Source: Hepsetus odoe
Lineage: Eukaryota; Chordata; Actinopteri; Characiformes; Hepsetidae
Assembly: GCA_017165825.1 (NCBI GenBank)
Contig: CM029374.1
Location: forward strand, 5,587,670-5,651,669
Direction: 5' to 3'
DNA: 64,000 bases
Part shown: positions 36,599-48,394 of the stretch, in pieces
Layout of the letters: every line of letters starts with the position of its first letter
Numbering within the stretch: the first letter of the stretch is position 1
Notes under the pieces: generated by a model
What the model was told of the DNA's origin: nothing
The model's database searches: none
What the model saw: the letters and a program-made list of their open reading frames with translations, nothing else
Translations under genes and position numbers: made by a program

Positions 36599-36884
36599 TG
36601 AATGTGTGTTATAATAGATTTTTGGAAGTCCAGAGGTTAATTCTAATCAAAAAAAAAAAAAAATTGAAAGTCATGTTTTTGGGGTAATTTTCTTTTTTTG
36701 GTTTTTTGTTTTTTTGTGTGTTTTTTCAAGTTATAACAAGTATGAGTTCATAAGATCATTATAATAATAACGTTTCTGGTTATTGGATTCTAAGTCGCAA
36801 TAATTAGAAAATTATTGTAAACTGTGATACCTTTATTCTGAGAACCTTTCTACTTATTATGACTTATAATTAATTTTTTTTATT

Positions 36885-37330
36885 TCAAGTGCCGGAAATA
36901 GACGTCCCCTTTTCGCCCAATAGCAAGAGCTTTTATTCCGGCGGTCCGGGCGGGGACAGCGCGATTGAAGCACTTACCCGATTGGACAAATCCGGGGCGG
37001 GGCGTGGCGTCCGCAGACGGGAGGCTGCGAGAGGAGGGGGTGAGTTTAATGGCGCATCATGGTCCACCTTGTTATTAATAAATGGTAATTGCAGCTCGAG
37101 GACACCCGGTAGGTGCTCGGTTTATGAAGCTACCCAGCCAGTCACTCACTCGTGCTTTAAGGGCGTGAATTGTTAAGCTTGTCCGCTTGGAGACCTGGGC
37201 TGCGGAGGCCTGGCGGGGAGTTAGCTTGCTAAGCTAGCAGGAGGCGGTCGGGTAGAAGTGAAGCGGCTCGGCCTGTTTAAACCTCCCTGGTTCAGCCTTG
37301 ACATCTCCGGTGCCCCAAAACACGCCAGGG
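36885..37330 (+). promoter_or_regulatory. wapl: CpG-rich wapl promoter and first untranslated exon
   Basis: An abrupt GC- and CpG-rich block in AT-rich surroundings. It contains a half-CRE-like 'gacgtc' (36901-36906), a CCAAT box ('gcccaatagc', 36915-36924), 'attggac' (36981) as an inverted CCAAT, and a GC box 'ggggcggggc' near 36993. A donor 'gg|gtgagt' at 37039/37040 would end the first non-coding exon, which would splice to the acceptor at 39191. No TATA box is seen, as expected for a housekeeping gene. The transcription start is not fixed by the sequence. Confidence 0.75.
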
Positions 37331-37876
37331 GGTCGTGGGTACACTTTTATGTCACTTTAATGCTTCAAATGGTGGCAGGGAGATGTTAAAAGTGTGTAAA
37401 CTTGACGCCGAGGTAGATAAACAGCAGTTAGCTCGGTGGCTAAGCTACTTTAGCCCAACTGTCATTGTCAGCGCTCTCTAACACCACGTTGAGATTTTTT
37501 ACGAACACAAACTCGAATTGGAAATGTGAAATTTACTGTAAACAACCCCCGAGCTCATCTTTCTCGCCTTTGAATCGACCCCTAGAGTAAATAAAGCGTG
37601 ATGGGAAGCTAGGCCCATTCTCCCCTGCTATTTTTAACGCTCATCTGTTGGACAAATGTATAGAACAATTGTTTATTTTGCAACAGAAGGTTTATATTCA
37701 CCACGCAGGCCTGATCTCGAGTACTTTAATAGGCTGGCTCTTTTGTTTTGTGACTTTCTGTAGCAGTCAGTCTGTTAAACGTGACCCCTTTCTGACCTTC
37801 TTTACGTTTAAGAAGATTATTTTGCGCAGGCTGGTTGATTGATCTTAACGATCCACGCTATTGCAGAAATCTTGCC

Positions 37877-38075
37877 ATTTACATTTACGGCATTTAGCAG
37901 ACGCTCTTATCCAGAGCGACTTACATGTTCTAATTACAGGGACAGTCCCTCTGGAGACACTCAGGGTTAAGGGACTTGCTCAGGGACCCAGTGGTGGTAG
38001 TGCTAGAGGTGGGATTCGAACCGGGGACCTCTTGATCCAGAGTGCTCAACCACTAGACCACCACCACCACCCACC
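37877..38075 (-). repeat. tRNA-derived SINE, family B, well preserved
   Basis: 'catttacatttacggcattt', 'gcagacgctcttatccagag', 'gggacttgctcagggaccca', reverse-complement B box 'gggattcgaaccggggac', 'ccactagaccaccaccac'. Lies in wapl intron 1. Confidence 0.92.
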
Positions 38076-38084
38076 CTTCTGATC

Positions 38085-38565
38085 CTCCATACAGTTATCC
38101 TCACTAATGCAGCCCCCACTACTAGAAATCATGCAGCAGAGATTCCCACACTGGAGAATTCGCAGGGGTCAGCACAACTGGGGTGCCATGGCTGAGCCTC
38201 ACCCTGGGTGAACTACCTTCCTGATCATGATATCTCAAGTGGCTTAGTGGTTGAGCACTTGACTCCATGATTTTCACACTCTTCTTTACTGTGAACTGTG
38301 GGTTTTATGCATCATGGAAGCCTGATTAATTAGCATTATTTAAGGTTAGTTTGTGTTTTGGCTTTTTAACCAATCATAACTTGTTATACTGACCCCCTTT
38401 TAAGAAGGGTTTAAGGTTGGTTCACTTATTATGTCTTCCCTGGCTGTGTTGCTTCCCTGGCTACTACAAATAGTAAGTAGCCTTCCAATTTCGTTGTGGT
38501 TCACGCTTTCTGTGCTGTGACCTCGCAATGACAAGGGTTGTCACTTTCTTTTCACTTTCACTTCT
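38085..38565 (+). repeat. Old direct repeat, copy 1 (unknown module plus SINE A end)
   Basis: It shares an ordered set of blocks with 38566-38960: 'atcctcactaatgcag' against 'atcctaactaatgcag', 'ctggagaattcgcagggg' against 'ttggaaattcacaggg', and 'atatctcaagtggctta' against 'gtatctcaggtggcctta'. Both copies end in a family A SINE tail. Confidence 0.55.
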
Positions 38566-38960
38566 AGTCATCCTTGCATCTGTCCACCCAGTTATTTTAC
38601 TTATCCTAACTAATGCAGAAAATATGCAGTCAGTTCACACATTTGGAAATTCACAGGGCTAAGCCCATCCAGAGTGCAGTGGATGGGGCTAACCTTGACT
38701 GAACCACATTTCTAACTGACGTATCTCAGGTGGCCTTATTAGGAGCTAGGCTCCAAGATGAGAGGATTGGGTGTTCAGCTCCAGCAGGTTACCCAGAGGT
38801 ATTCTTCAGCAAAATAACATCTCCCAGCACTGCTCCCTAGGCACTGGATGTAGTGTTGCCCTCTGCTTCTCTTGATGGATGAGTTAAATGCAGAGAATTC
38901 ATTTCATTGTGGCACATTGTGTGCTCTGCTGTGTTGTATTTACGATGCCAAAGAGTCTAA
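38566..38960 (+). repeat. Old direct repeat, copy 2 (unknown module plus SINE A)
   Basis: Partner of the preceding unit. The SINE A part is recognisable from 'gttacccagaggtattcttc' to 'gttaaatgcagagaattc' and 'gtgtgctctgctgtgttgta', with a heavily mutated tail. Confidence 0.55.
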
Positions 38961-39191
38961 CTTTTCGGCTAGGGTGGGATGCTGGACCCCATCCCAGTCA
39001 GCAGAGAAACTCCCAGACAGGTTGCCAGTCCATTGCGGTGATAACTTTTAATCTTGCCTTCTTCATAATTTATTGCCAGAGTGGATTGCAAAATTAATGA
39101 CTAGAGATGGAAGCATGCGTCACCTTTTGCAGATGTATCATTTATGTATTTATTTATATATTTATTTTTAACTTGCTCTTGTTTCACACAG

Positions 39192-39655
39192 GGAATATGT
39201 AACACATGCGACACGCATCAAGATGACATCCAGATTCAGTAAAACTTACACTCGGAAGGGAGGGGAGGCCAACTCGAAGTTTGAGGAGGTGTTCGCTAAC
39301 AAGAAGGCCACCCTAAGCACCAAATGGGGAGAGACCACATACAAGGCTCAGCTTGGGACCAAACGGCCTACGTACAAAGCTGAGCTGCCAGAGCTGGTCA
39401 AAAGACCTCGCTTTGAGGATGACGACAGCTCAGAGGATCCATTCGGATTCGACAGCGACGATGAGTCTGCGACTGTCCGGTCCAGAGGGACCCCTCACAG
39501 TGACGCGGGCTCAGACAGGACAAGCTCTGGGCCTGAGCAGCCCAAGGCCCATGCCCAGAAGTTGGCTCAGGATGGTACTGTGACCAGTGGACGCACTTCA
39601 GCTTTAGGGAGCAACGTGAGCAAAGGTCTTATGGGCTCTAACAGCACAATCCCAT
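39192..39655 (+). CDS. wapl: wapl exon 2 (start codon; first FGF motif)
   Basis: Acceptor 'cacacag|gg', ATG 39223, donor 'ccat|gtaaga', end phase 1. FGF codons at 39442-39450 within [12 protein letters not shown]. 39192-39222 is untranslated. Confidence 0.95.
39197..39226 (+). promoter_or_regulatory. wapl: Two very short uORFs abutting the wapl start codon
   Basis: ATG-TAA, a start-stop element, lies at 39197-39202. It is followed by a six-codon uORF at 39206-39226 whose TGA overlaps the main ATG (39223) as ATGA. Both lie in the coding exon after the acceptor at 39191, so any mRNA using this exon would contain them. A reinitiation or dampening role is inferred. Confidence 0.6.
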
Positions 39656-42600
39656 GTAAGAACCATTCATGCTTTATCAAAAGATAAGACATAATGTGAA
39701 GGTATTATTACATGTATTTGTTATGATATGCAAAGGCCATTGCCAGTGACATAAACTTTCTGGTTTTGGGGTAAGGGTTATAGCTTTTCTATGTTTTACC
39801 TTTCATTTGACATGGAATAACTGTTGACTCACACTCTAGTGCATTATAAATGCAACCCCTTCAGAATTAGGGGCTGTTAAGGTCTTTATATTTTTCCGTC
39901 ATAAGGTGAGGCAATTTCTCTGGTGGGGTTCCTTTTATGAGTCCCTTAAGTATAAAACTGGGAAAAATAAAATTGCATTTGTAATTACTAGTAAAACATT
40001 GCAATAGAAGATCACCCCCAAATTATTCAGCCTGCTAGTGTTCCTTAAAACATCCTGTCTATCTGCACCGTGGATGTATATTAAAAAGGGTGTTTTTGTT
40101 TTCTTAGAATTGCTGTATAATGTCTCAGCCATCCAGTTGAGGTAGCTTTTATAGACATGAACAGGATTAAGTTTTGCATGAGTTTAAGGTCAGGTTTAAG
40201 GAAAGGTTCAGATGAATTTCATGGTATGGTGTTGCACCAGTGTCTGCTTTCTGCAGTTTCAACCATTTGATGATTTCAGCCATTGTTTTTGGTAAAACCT
40301 GCTGCGACTCTTACTTTAGAAGCCAGTGAGAAGAGGCATCAGTGTCTGGCAGGTTGTCTTCTTAGGGTTTACTTTTTGAATAAAAGAAATGTCTTTCTAT
40401 CATAGCTTCTGATCGTCCAGAGTCTTGGCATGCTTAATGCGTGTTATTAAAGGAGTTAGTGTACCTTAAAACATATTTCTAGAACTCTTTGCCTTCCACC
40501 TCAAGATCATTAAAATGGAATCTTATCTACATTCAGTGGCAGGCTGTGCAGGCTGTTTGCCTTTGAGACTGTTAGGAGAAGATAAATTTCATTGCTGGCA
40601 AGTAGCATTTGTAAAAAGTCATTAAGATATTCACGTTATGTTTATTATGATTCTTTAGATGGCACAGTTAAGAGGATGTCTATCTTTTTTTTATGGTTTT
40701 TCTTCATGTGTTTAGTTTTTTTTTCTTTTTCTTTTTCCCTTCCAGTGTTACCTTTTGACTAATTTAGGTTTGAATCCAGATTTCTCTAAAAGCACTGTAA
40801 AAGACAATGTCTGCTCACTTAGCAGATAGACGTAAAAATGTTTAGGCCAGTCAATGTCAATCGGTGGTTCACTGACATGAAAGTCTTGACCAGACCGTAG
40901 CTTCAGGACGCACTGGCCGAAATGAAAAGAAACGGGCAAACAAAAACAGTTTGCAAGTAAATGGATCATATGTGATGTAAAATAAATAATCCTTGACATC
41001 ACAAAATGGTTAACTTTCCAGTAGTCATGTTAGTCCTGGTTTGAGTTGTTGCGCTATTGTAGTCTGATGGTGTAAGGGAAAATCGTTCTGGGTGACACTT
41101 TTCACTGACATTTTGCTGCCACAGTAACAGCTCTAAGGATCTGGCAATGTGAACAAGGCAGAAGTTAGGTCTGTAATTGAATTTTCTGTTTTAATTTCAA
41201 AATTAAAATTAGTTAAAACAATAGAATGTAAATCCTGCACCACTGGGCAGCATGATTCAGACTTCAGCTTTGCAGTGCACAGACAATTGTAATCCCTTAA
41301 TGTGTAGTGATTTAATTTCTCATTTTATTAACTTTTTTTTTGTTAAATTTTTACTCCTCACTGTGGTCTGTTTAGTCTTTGCCTATAAACTATACCCTTA
41401 TCTATAATCTCTATTTGCATAAATCTTTATTTTGAATACTTTCTCCTGAAAATATATATTTTTTGGCAGACAAATTGCATCAATATCAGGTTTATAATAT
41501 AGAAATGAATGTTTATTATTTTAATAATGGGTGAAAAGTCTAAAGATTTGACTTCGGGACAACAAAAGATTGTTTCTCACGTCCTTGAAAAGTTTCCATT
41601 TCCAATTTGAGAGTTTAGTTATTTATTTTGTTTGTTTGTTTGTTTATTAGGATTAAGATTTTATTTTTAGAAACCATGTAATTCATATTTGCTGTTTGAA
41701 TCCTGATATGTATATTTTTCTTTTCAAGCCCCAGTCAAGCCTCTGCAAACCTCATCGAATGCAAGCACTGGAGTTCCCTGGTACAAGTCATCGGGTACAG
41801 TGAACAAACCCACCTCTCAGTCATACAAACTGAAAACATCTACTAAAGACTCCTCAGACGACTGGGACTCCCCAAATGAGGATTCTCTGCATGGGGAAAC
41901 CTCGGACAGCCTTCAAGTGACTGAGCAAGGCCCTGAAGAGGTAGAGCCTTTCCATGAGGAGCCGGTTGATTTTGAACAACTCCCTCTGCTCAAACCATCA
42001 AACAACAGGATTTATCGACGACCCACTCGGAAAGAGCAGCTGGAGAACGTTGGAACATTAGAAACTGTGGCAGGGGTCGGGTCAAGTAAACCAGGCACTG
42101 GACCAGGCAGAAGTGCCAGCGGCAGCGGAGCTTCAGGCAGTTCGGAAATCAAGCCTGCCGCAGGACGGGGCAGGGTTCGGGATTACACAGTACTGCACCC
42201 TTCTTGTGTGTCTGTGTGTAATGTCACCATCCAGGACTCCATAGACCGGAGCATGGATGAGCTGGTGAACACGGTGCCTGTAGATATCGGAGAGGCTGGA
42301 ACCTTCCGGCGGAAAATGGACTCCCAAGCTACCAAACCTACCAGGTAACCCACATGCAGTCCGGTTTTTAGACAGCACTGTCCGCAGGGTTTTTTGGGGG
42401 GGGTGTTAGTTCACAATAGAGGACGTGTTCACACTTGGCTGGTGTGTTTATGAAAACCAACTCTGTCATTTGGATGCTGGTTCTTATTATATATACCAGT
42501 CTCAAAAGCAGGTAAAGTAAACTTTGGTGAAGTTACAATTCTGAGCTAAGGTGTTTATAAGGATTGGACATTTTTTCTGCAGTTTGAAAGAATTGAGGTG

Positions 42601-45094
42601 TTTGTGTAATCCAACAAAAGTCAATTTATATCGGTCAGTCCTAACTGTCAAAAAGACTAACTGAAGGACCCATCCTGCTCTTGCCCTCTCTGTCTTCCAG
42701 GTTTCGGCCCACTCAGACCAAGAGCAAGAAGGAGACTAAACTGGAGTTCTTTGGATTCGAGGAGAACGACGGTCAAGATGCAGACGGGGAGCCTGGTGCT
42801 TCCGGCAGCACCAGCTACAAGATCAAATACTTTGGTTTTGATGACCTGAGTGAGAGTGACAGTGATGATGATGAGGAGGACACTGCGGCTAAGGAGAGGA
42901 AAAAGGCCAAGAAAGCTCTGTCGGAGGCTCTAATGACAGGAGTGGACAGCCCTCAGACAAGTGACTCACAGGAGAGTCAGACAAGCACTAATGCAGGTAT
43001 TGACATGCAGAAGGTAATGCAGTGCAGTTGCACCTTTGTGGAGAACACACAATATTATATTTGGCTTGTTTTCTTCATTTAACTGACAAGCTAAGGGTCC
43101 TGATACAGCTTATCAAATACGTTCTGCTCCTTTTTAATAGAATAGAAGTCGGTGACCTTTTTAGGGTTTAAAAAAAAAAAAATTATTAATAGTTTTAATG
43201 TCCTGTTCTGTAAAATTAAGTAGTCTTTAGAGGTGGATTGTTAATGAGGACAGTAATACATGACTCTTTTTCCTTTTTTTTTTTCTCCTCTCCAGATTCT
43301 CAGGAGTGGCTGGATGATTCTGGCTCTATTGGATCCAACTCACAGAAGGAACGAGCAGGAAAACGGACGGACAAGTCGAAAGAGATCAGCCGCAAAATCT
43401 TCAGTGGGCCTAAAAGGGTACAGCAACGTAAAGCATAAAATCACGCCAAGTTTAGTTTCAGCACTTGCAAGTAGAGAGAGGTATATTAATATCCTCTTGG
43501 AGGCATCTCAAGTTTTGGAGTCTGCGGAAGTCAGAGTTTTGGGTTGCATCTGCAGGACAATGTTTGCTAAGGGATGGTAACTACATAATGTGTAATGCTA
43601 CTGCAGTTACCAGCTACAAAGAGAAATTATGCAACACCCTTGGTTAATTTGTACTAATCCTAAGCACAGAGGTACTTGGAAAATTTAGTTTAAAACATCT
43701 CATGGATTTATCTCCAAACTTTTTGTAAATGTCTAATCAGTTTATATACAAGCATTTTAGTTGTGTTTTTGTGGAATACTGTAAAACAATGCTTCTTGTT
43801 CTACCATTCTACCATTTTGCATTTTTACATCTTTTTTTTTTTACCTCTCACTTTGGATATTTTTGAAAAGGCAGTAATGAGATGCTTCAAAATCCCATCT
43901 TATTTGATGGCTTAATTTGTTGCAGGTCTGAGAGTTTTTTTTCGTGTGTGTGTTTCAGTCTCCTGCTAAGGCGGTTTACAATGCTCGCCACTGGAACCAG
44001 CCAGAACCAGAGGATGTGTCTCCTTCTGTTCCCTCTTGCACTGTTGTTGCACCGGTACGTAATGACTCCTGTGTGACTTCTAACAACTTCTGCTCATTAT
44101 CCCCTTCTGTCAGCTTAAAAAAAACTGTTATAAGCACCAGCACAGTTAGCTACCGTTTAGATTCTGTATGAAAACCTACGTCCACTTCATGAGATAACTG
44201 TTAAATAAGTACATTACGGTGATTTTGTTGTAATGAGACTGAGGGACTTTAATCTTTTTAGGTTGTTGTGCATGTTGGTAGATAAGCCATAACTGTCTAG
44301 GAAAAAAGTTGGCATTTCAAAGTTGCTTTCCCTTAATCTTTCCTAGAAGCCCAGTGTGTCAAGTGGAAGCAAAGAGGCGAATTCTTACAAAGATGATGGA
44401 GTGTTTAAAGCCCCTCCTCCTCCTCCAAAAGTCATCAAAACAGTGACAGTCCCCACTGAGCCCTACCAGGATATTGTCACGTCACTCAAGTGCAACAAGG
44501 AGCACAAGGAGGTGAGAAATGCATCCTGGGGGAAGGAAATGTGAAACTGTGTCTCATTGTAATTGCTTTTATTGAGTTTATCATGGTATTAAATGTTAAT
44601 GAAATGGGGCAGCAATGGTCTAGTGGTTAGGGACTCAGACTCATAATCATAAGGTTGTGGGTTCGAGTCACCGACCAGTAGGCACCCTTGAACAAGGTAG
44701 GTAGAACAAGCAGGGTGCTGGTCGTCTAGTGGTAGGGTACTTGCCTACAGACCTATGGATTCAGAGGTCCCCGGTTCGAATCCCACCTCTAGCACTACCA
44801 CCATTGGGTCCTTGAGCAAGACCCTTAACCCTGAGTTGCTCCAGGGGACTGTCCCTGTAATTAGGACCTGTAAGTCGCTCTGGATAAGAGCGTCTGCTAA
44901 ATGCCGTAAATGTAAATGTAAATGTACCGTCCCGGATATGGCTCCTTAGGTGTTGGATATGGCTACCCAATGCTGTACAGTGTGTGGGTGTCATGCAGAG
45001 AATGAATTTCATCATGGTTTCACTTTAAATAATCAGCAAAATACATATTCAAAATATTCTCCAAGACTATTTAATGTTTAGCTGTCTTATCTTT

Positions 45095-45130
<36 letters not shown>

Positions 45131-48100
45131 CTGTATACAGTTGTGCAGCATGTAAAGCACTTTAATGACGTGGTGGAGTTTGGAGAGAATCAGGAGTTCA
45201 CTGATGACTTTGAGTATCTAGAAACGGGCTTGAAGAGCACTCAACCTCTCAACACACGCTGCCTTAGGTAATGCACAAAACCCATTGGGCTTGGTTTCTC
45301 ACAGCATAGTTTTTAATTGTAATTTTAAATCTTTATATGTCGCGTCCAGTTTTGACTGATGTACGCAGATACTTCTTTTTTTTAATGGCTTTGATCTGAC
45401 TGTTTGTTCCTTATCTCACAGTATAATAAGCCTGGCCACGCGTTGTGCCATGCCAAGTTTCCGCATGCACCTGAGGGCTCGTGGGAAGGTTGCACAGGTC
45501 TTTAAGATGATCAGCGACGCCCCACAGCATCCGGTGAGCTCCAATTGATGCTGGGCTATGAGACCACTTTTCACTAATCAGATGGACCCAATGTAGTCAA
45601 AGTGACTCAGATAACACCTACCATACATGCTAGTTACTGATTGAGTTATCTGTTGCAGTTGATCACCACGTCAGTCTAAATAACCCTTTTAGTTAGACCA
45701 TTCTCCGCACAGCAGTGGCAGTACCATGTTAATGTCCTCTGCTAGGAGTGCAGCAGAGCTGCTAAGGATTTAAACACCTTGCTGTCACCAGTTATTGAGA
45801 GTAGTCTATCAGAATGACTTATCCAGGCATCAGGACTTACCACTGATGAAGGTCTAAAGCATTTATAAAAGTAGCTCACATAAGAACACCTAGTAAACCC
45901 AGTGCAGTGCATGCCATTGCAATCACCACCGTGTTGTGATTGGACCACCACTTGAATATCTGGTCGGTCATTATTCTAGTGTAATCTATTTCCATTGGTG
46001 GATGGGGTGGAGAGGGAGCTAAGAAGCAACAGAGCAGCTAAAGTCAGTAGCTGTAAACTTGCAAATGTGTGTAGGTATAATTGTACCCAATCAAGTGCTT
46101 TGTTTTATTAGCAATGACCAATTCTGTTTTCTTCATGGTTTTGGTTTTTCAGAACTTGGGCCTGTGCACTGCCTCCCTGATGTACATTCTTAGTCGGGAT
46201 CGGCTGAACATGGACCTGGATAGGGCCTGTTTAGAGCTGATGATTCGGCTGCTGGAGATGGAGCAGGACCATTCCGTGGCTGATCAGCTCACAGCTAAAG
46301 AGATCAACAAGGTCAAAGAAAAGATCCGCAAACTCTGTGAAACGGTGCACAACAAACATCTGGATCTGGAGAACATCACTGTGGGTTTTAATACAATTTT
46401 TATATGCATTTTTTTTTATTATAGTATTTTTCTTCTTTAACCTTTTCACTGCTTCACTTTCATGTTTTCAGACTGGCCATTTAGCGATGGAGACGCTCCT
46501 CTCTCTTACGTCTAAGAGAGCTGGGGACTGGTTTAAAGAGGAGCTGCGGTTATTGGGTGGACTGGATCACATTGTCGATAAAGGTAGTGGGTTTTATTCT
46601 ACGGAAGCTTCAGCTATTGTATGTAATCCTTAAATGACAGATGGTCTCTGTACCAGAGTGAAGAAAAAACGAGATTATTGAGGTTATTGTTCTAATAAAA
46701 AAAAAAATCATGCATCATGAGACATCTTTGCCTAACAGGGTGAAAACTGAAATTGGTAGAATTGCATAAGAATGACAATGTTGCAGTTTGCAAATGAGTT
46801 TTAACATAACTCGCATTGAATTATTATGGCAGAATCTGGGATTGTTTAAGATTAGTCTTGTTTTTTTGTTTTTATTTATTATTAATCAAGCATTGAAGTC
46901 TTAATCATAGCGTTTCACATGGCCAATGTATATATAGAATAATTTTGCCTCAGGTGATGTGACTCGTGGTTTTATAATAGTGTGATTTGGAGGTGCTTTC
47001 TTTCTCTTGCCAATTCTCTCACGTGCTCTCTCAGTGAAAGAATGTGTGGAGAACCTGGATAAAGAGGAAGATAAGGAGATGCTAGTGGCCTCATTATGGG
47101 GAGCAGAGAGATGTTTACGGGTTCTGGAGAGTGTAAGTATATGGCAGTGAGTAGTGTGAGCATGAAGATTTCTAATCAAGTGAGTTTTTAACTCCATCTT
47201 CTCCCTCTTTTCAAACTTAGGTCACAGTCCATAATCCAGAGAACCAAGCTTACCTGATTGCCTACAAAGACTCTCAGTTAATAGTGTCCTCCGCCAGGTG
47301 AGTGGTGTGTTAGTATTTTCATGGTCTTGCTAGTATTATAGGCCAGCTGTGTGTGTGTGTTTATGGTACTGGATGTGAACAAGACCTTAAATACAGTATT
47401 GATGTTGATTTTTGGTGTGAGTAGAGGCCTGCGCTACTGCGAGGAGATGATTCAGCGGTATAGCCGTGAGGTCAACTGCTCCCTCTTGTCTTCTGGCACT
47501 GCCCTCCCTCACTGTAGCCACAGCAATGTAGGCAAAGCTGTGGAGGACTGCATGAGAGCCGTGATAGGAGTGCTGCTCAACCTCACACATGACAATGGTA
47601 AGATGAATAAGCTATTTAAATACATGAAACCAGTGCTTTGTTAGGAACAGTAGTTAAGTATCAGTATTAAACATTTTTTAATATTGAAGAAATAATCTTG
47701 CAGTAACCTGAATGAAAAAAGCAGAAAAATGTGGAAAAATATAACCTAATACTGCAGGATATGCATGATACAGTTTATCTACTGATGAGCTCACGGTGCA
47801 CTCAGAATATTATGATGTGATTAAATTTAAGAGCTATCTAGCCCTCATTGCATTGCATTCTTCTGTACTCCTTTTAGTGCATGTACTTTTAAAGTAAGTT
47901 GTAAGATCCATTATTGGGCCTAAAATTCCATATTGTTCCATTTGAAGGTACATTTTTATATTGTTTTTACTCTGGAGAGTTAAACTACCAATTTTGTCTG
48001 ATATACTCTTAGTCTGAAAATGTTCAGATATCTACCCCATAGACAAAACCACAATAAAGAGAAACTGTCTGTGGTGCTTTGCCATCATGACCCACCAGAA

Positions 48101-48359
48101 CAGCTTCATTGTGCTTCGGTACATTTGGTATACAATGTCAGAAACACTATTGGATGATTTTTTTACATTTAGTTATTTATTGATTGATTGATCATGTTGG
48201 AAAACAGTACCTATCTTTGTTAGATCTGCTGACTTTAAGGACCAAAAGATATCATTTGCATAATTTTCATCAAACTATTTAGTGACCCCTGTGTCTTGAG
48301 GATTGGTGCATTTGCCATCCTGGGGAAATTCCCATCCTGTTGGGCAGAAAATGACTTGT

Positions 48360-48394
<35 letters not shown>

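Larger units (their letters stand above)
35306..36884. other. Intergenic interval between htra1 and wapl
   Basis: 1.6 kb separating two genes on the same strand. It holds a CA/GA microsatellite, a LINE fragment and one SINE, listed separately, plus a poly(T)-rich stretch near 36690. No gene is seen. Confidence 0.8.

Noticed and set aside
43003..43012. Alternative exon 4 donor 'aag|gtaatg' in wapl
   Set aside because: Using it shifts exon 5 out of the conserved [16 protein letters not shown] frame; the donor at 42996 keeps it.
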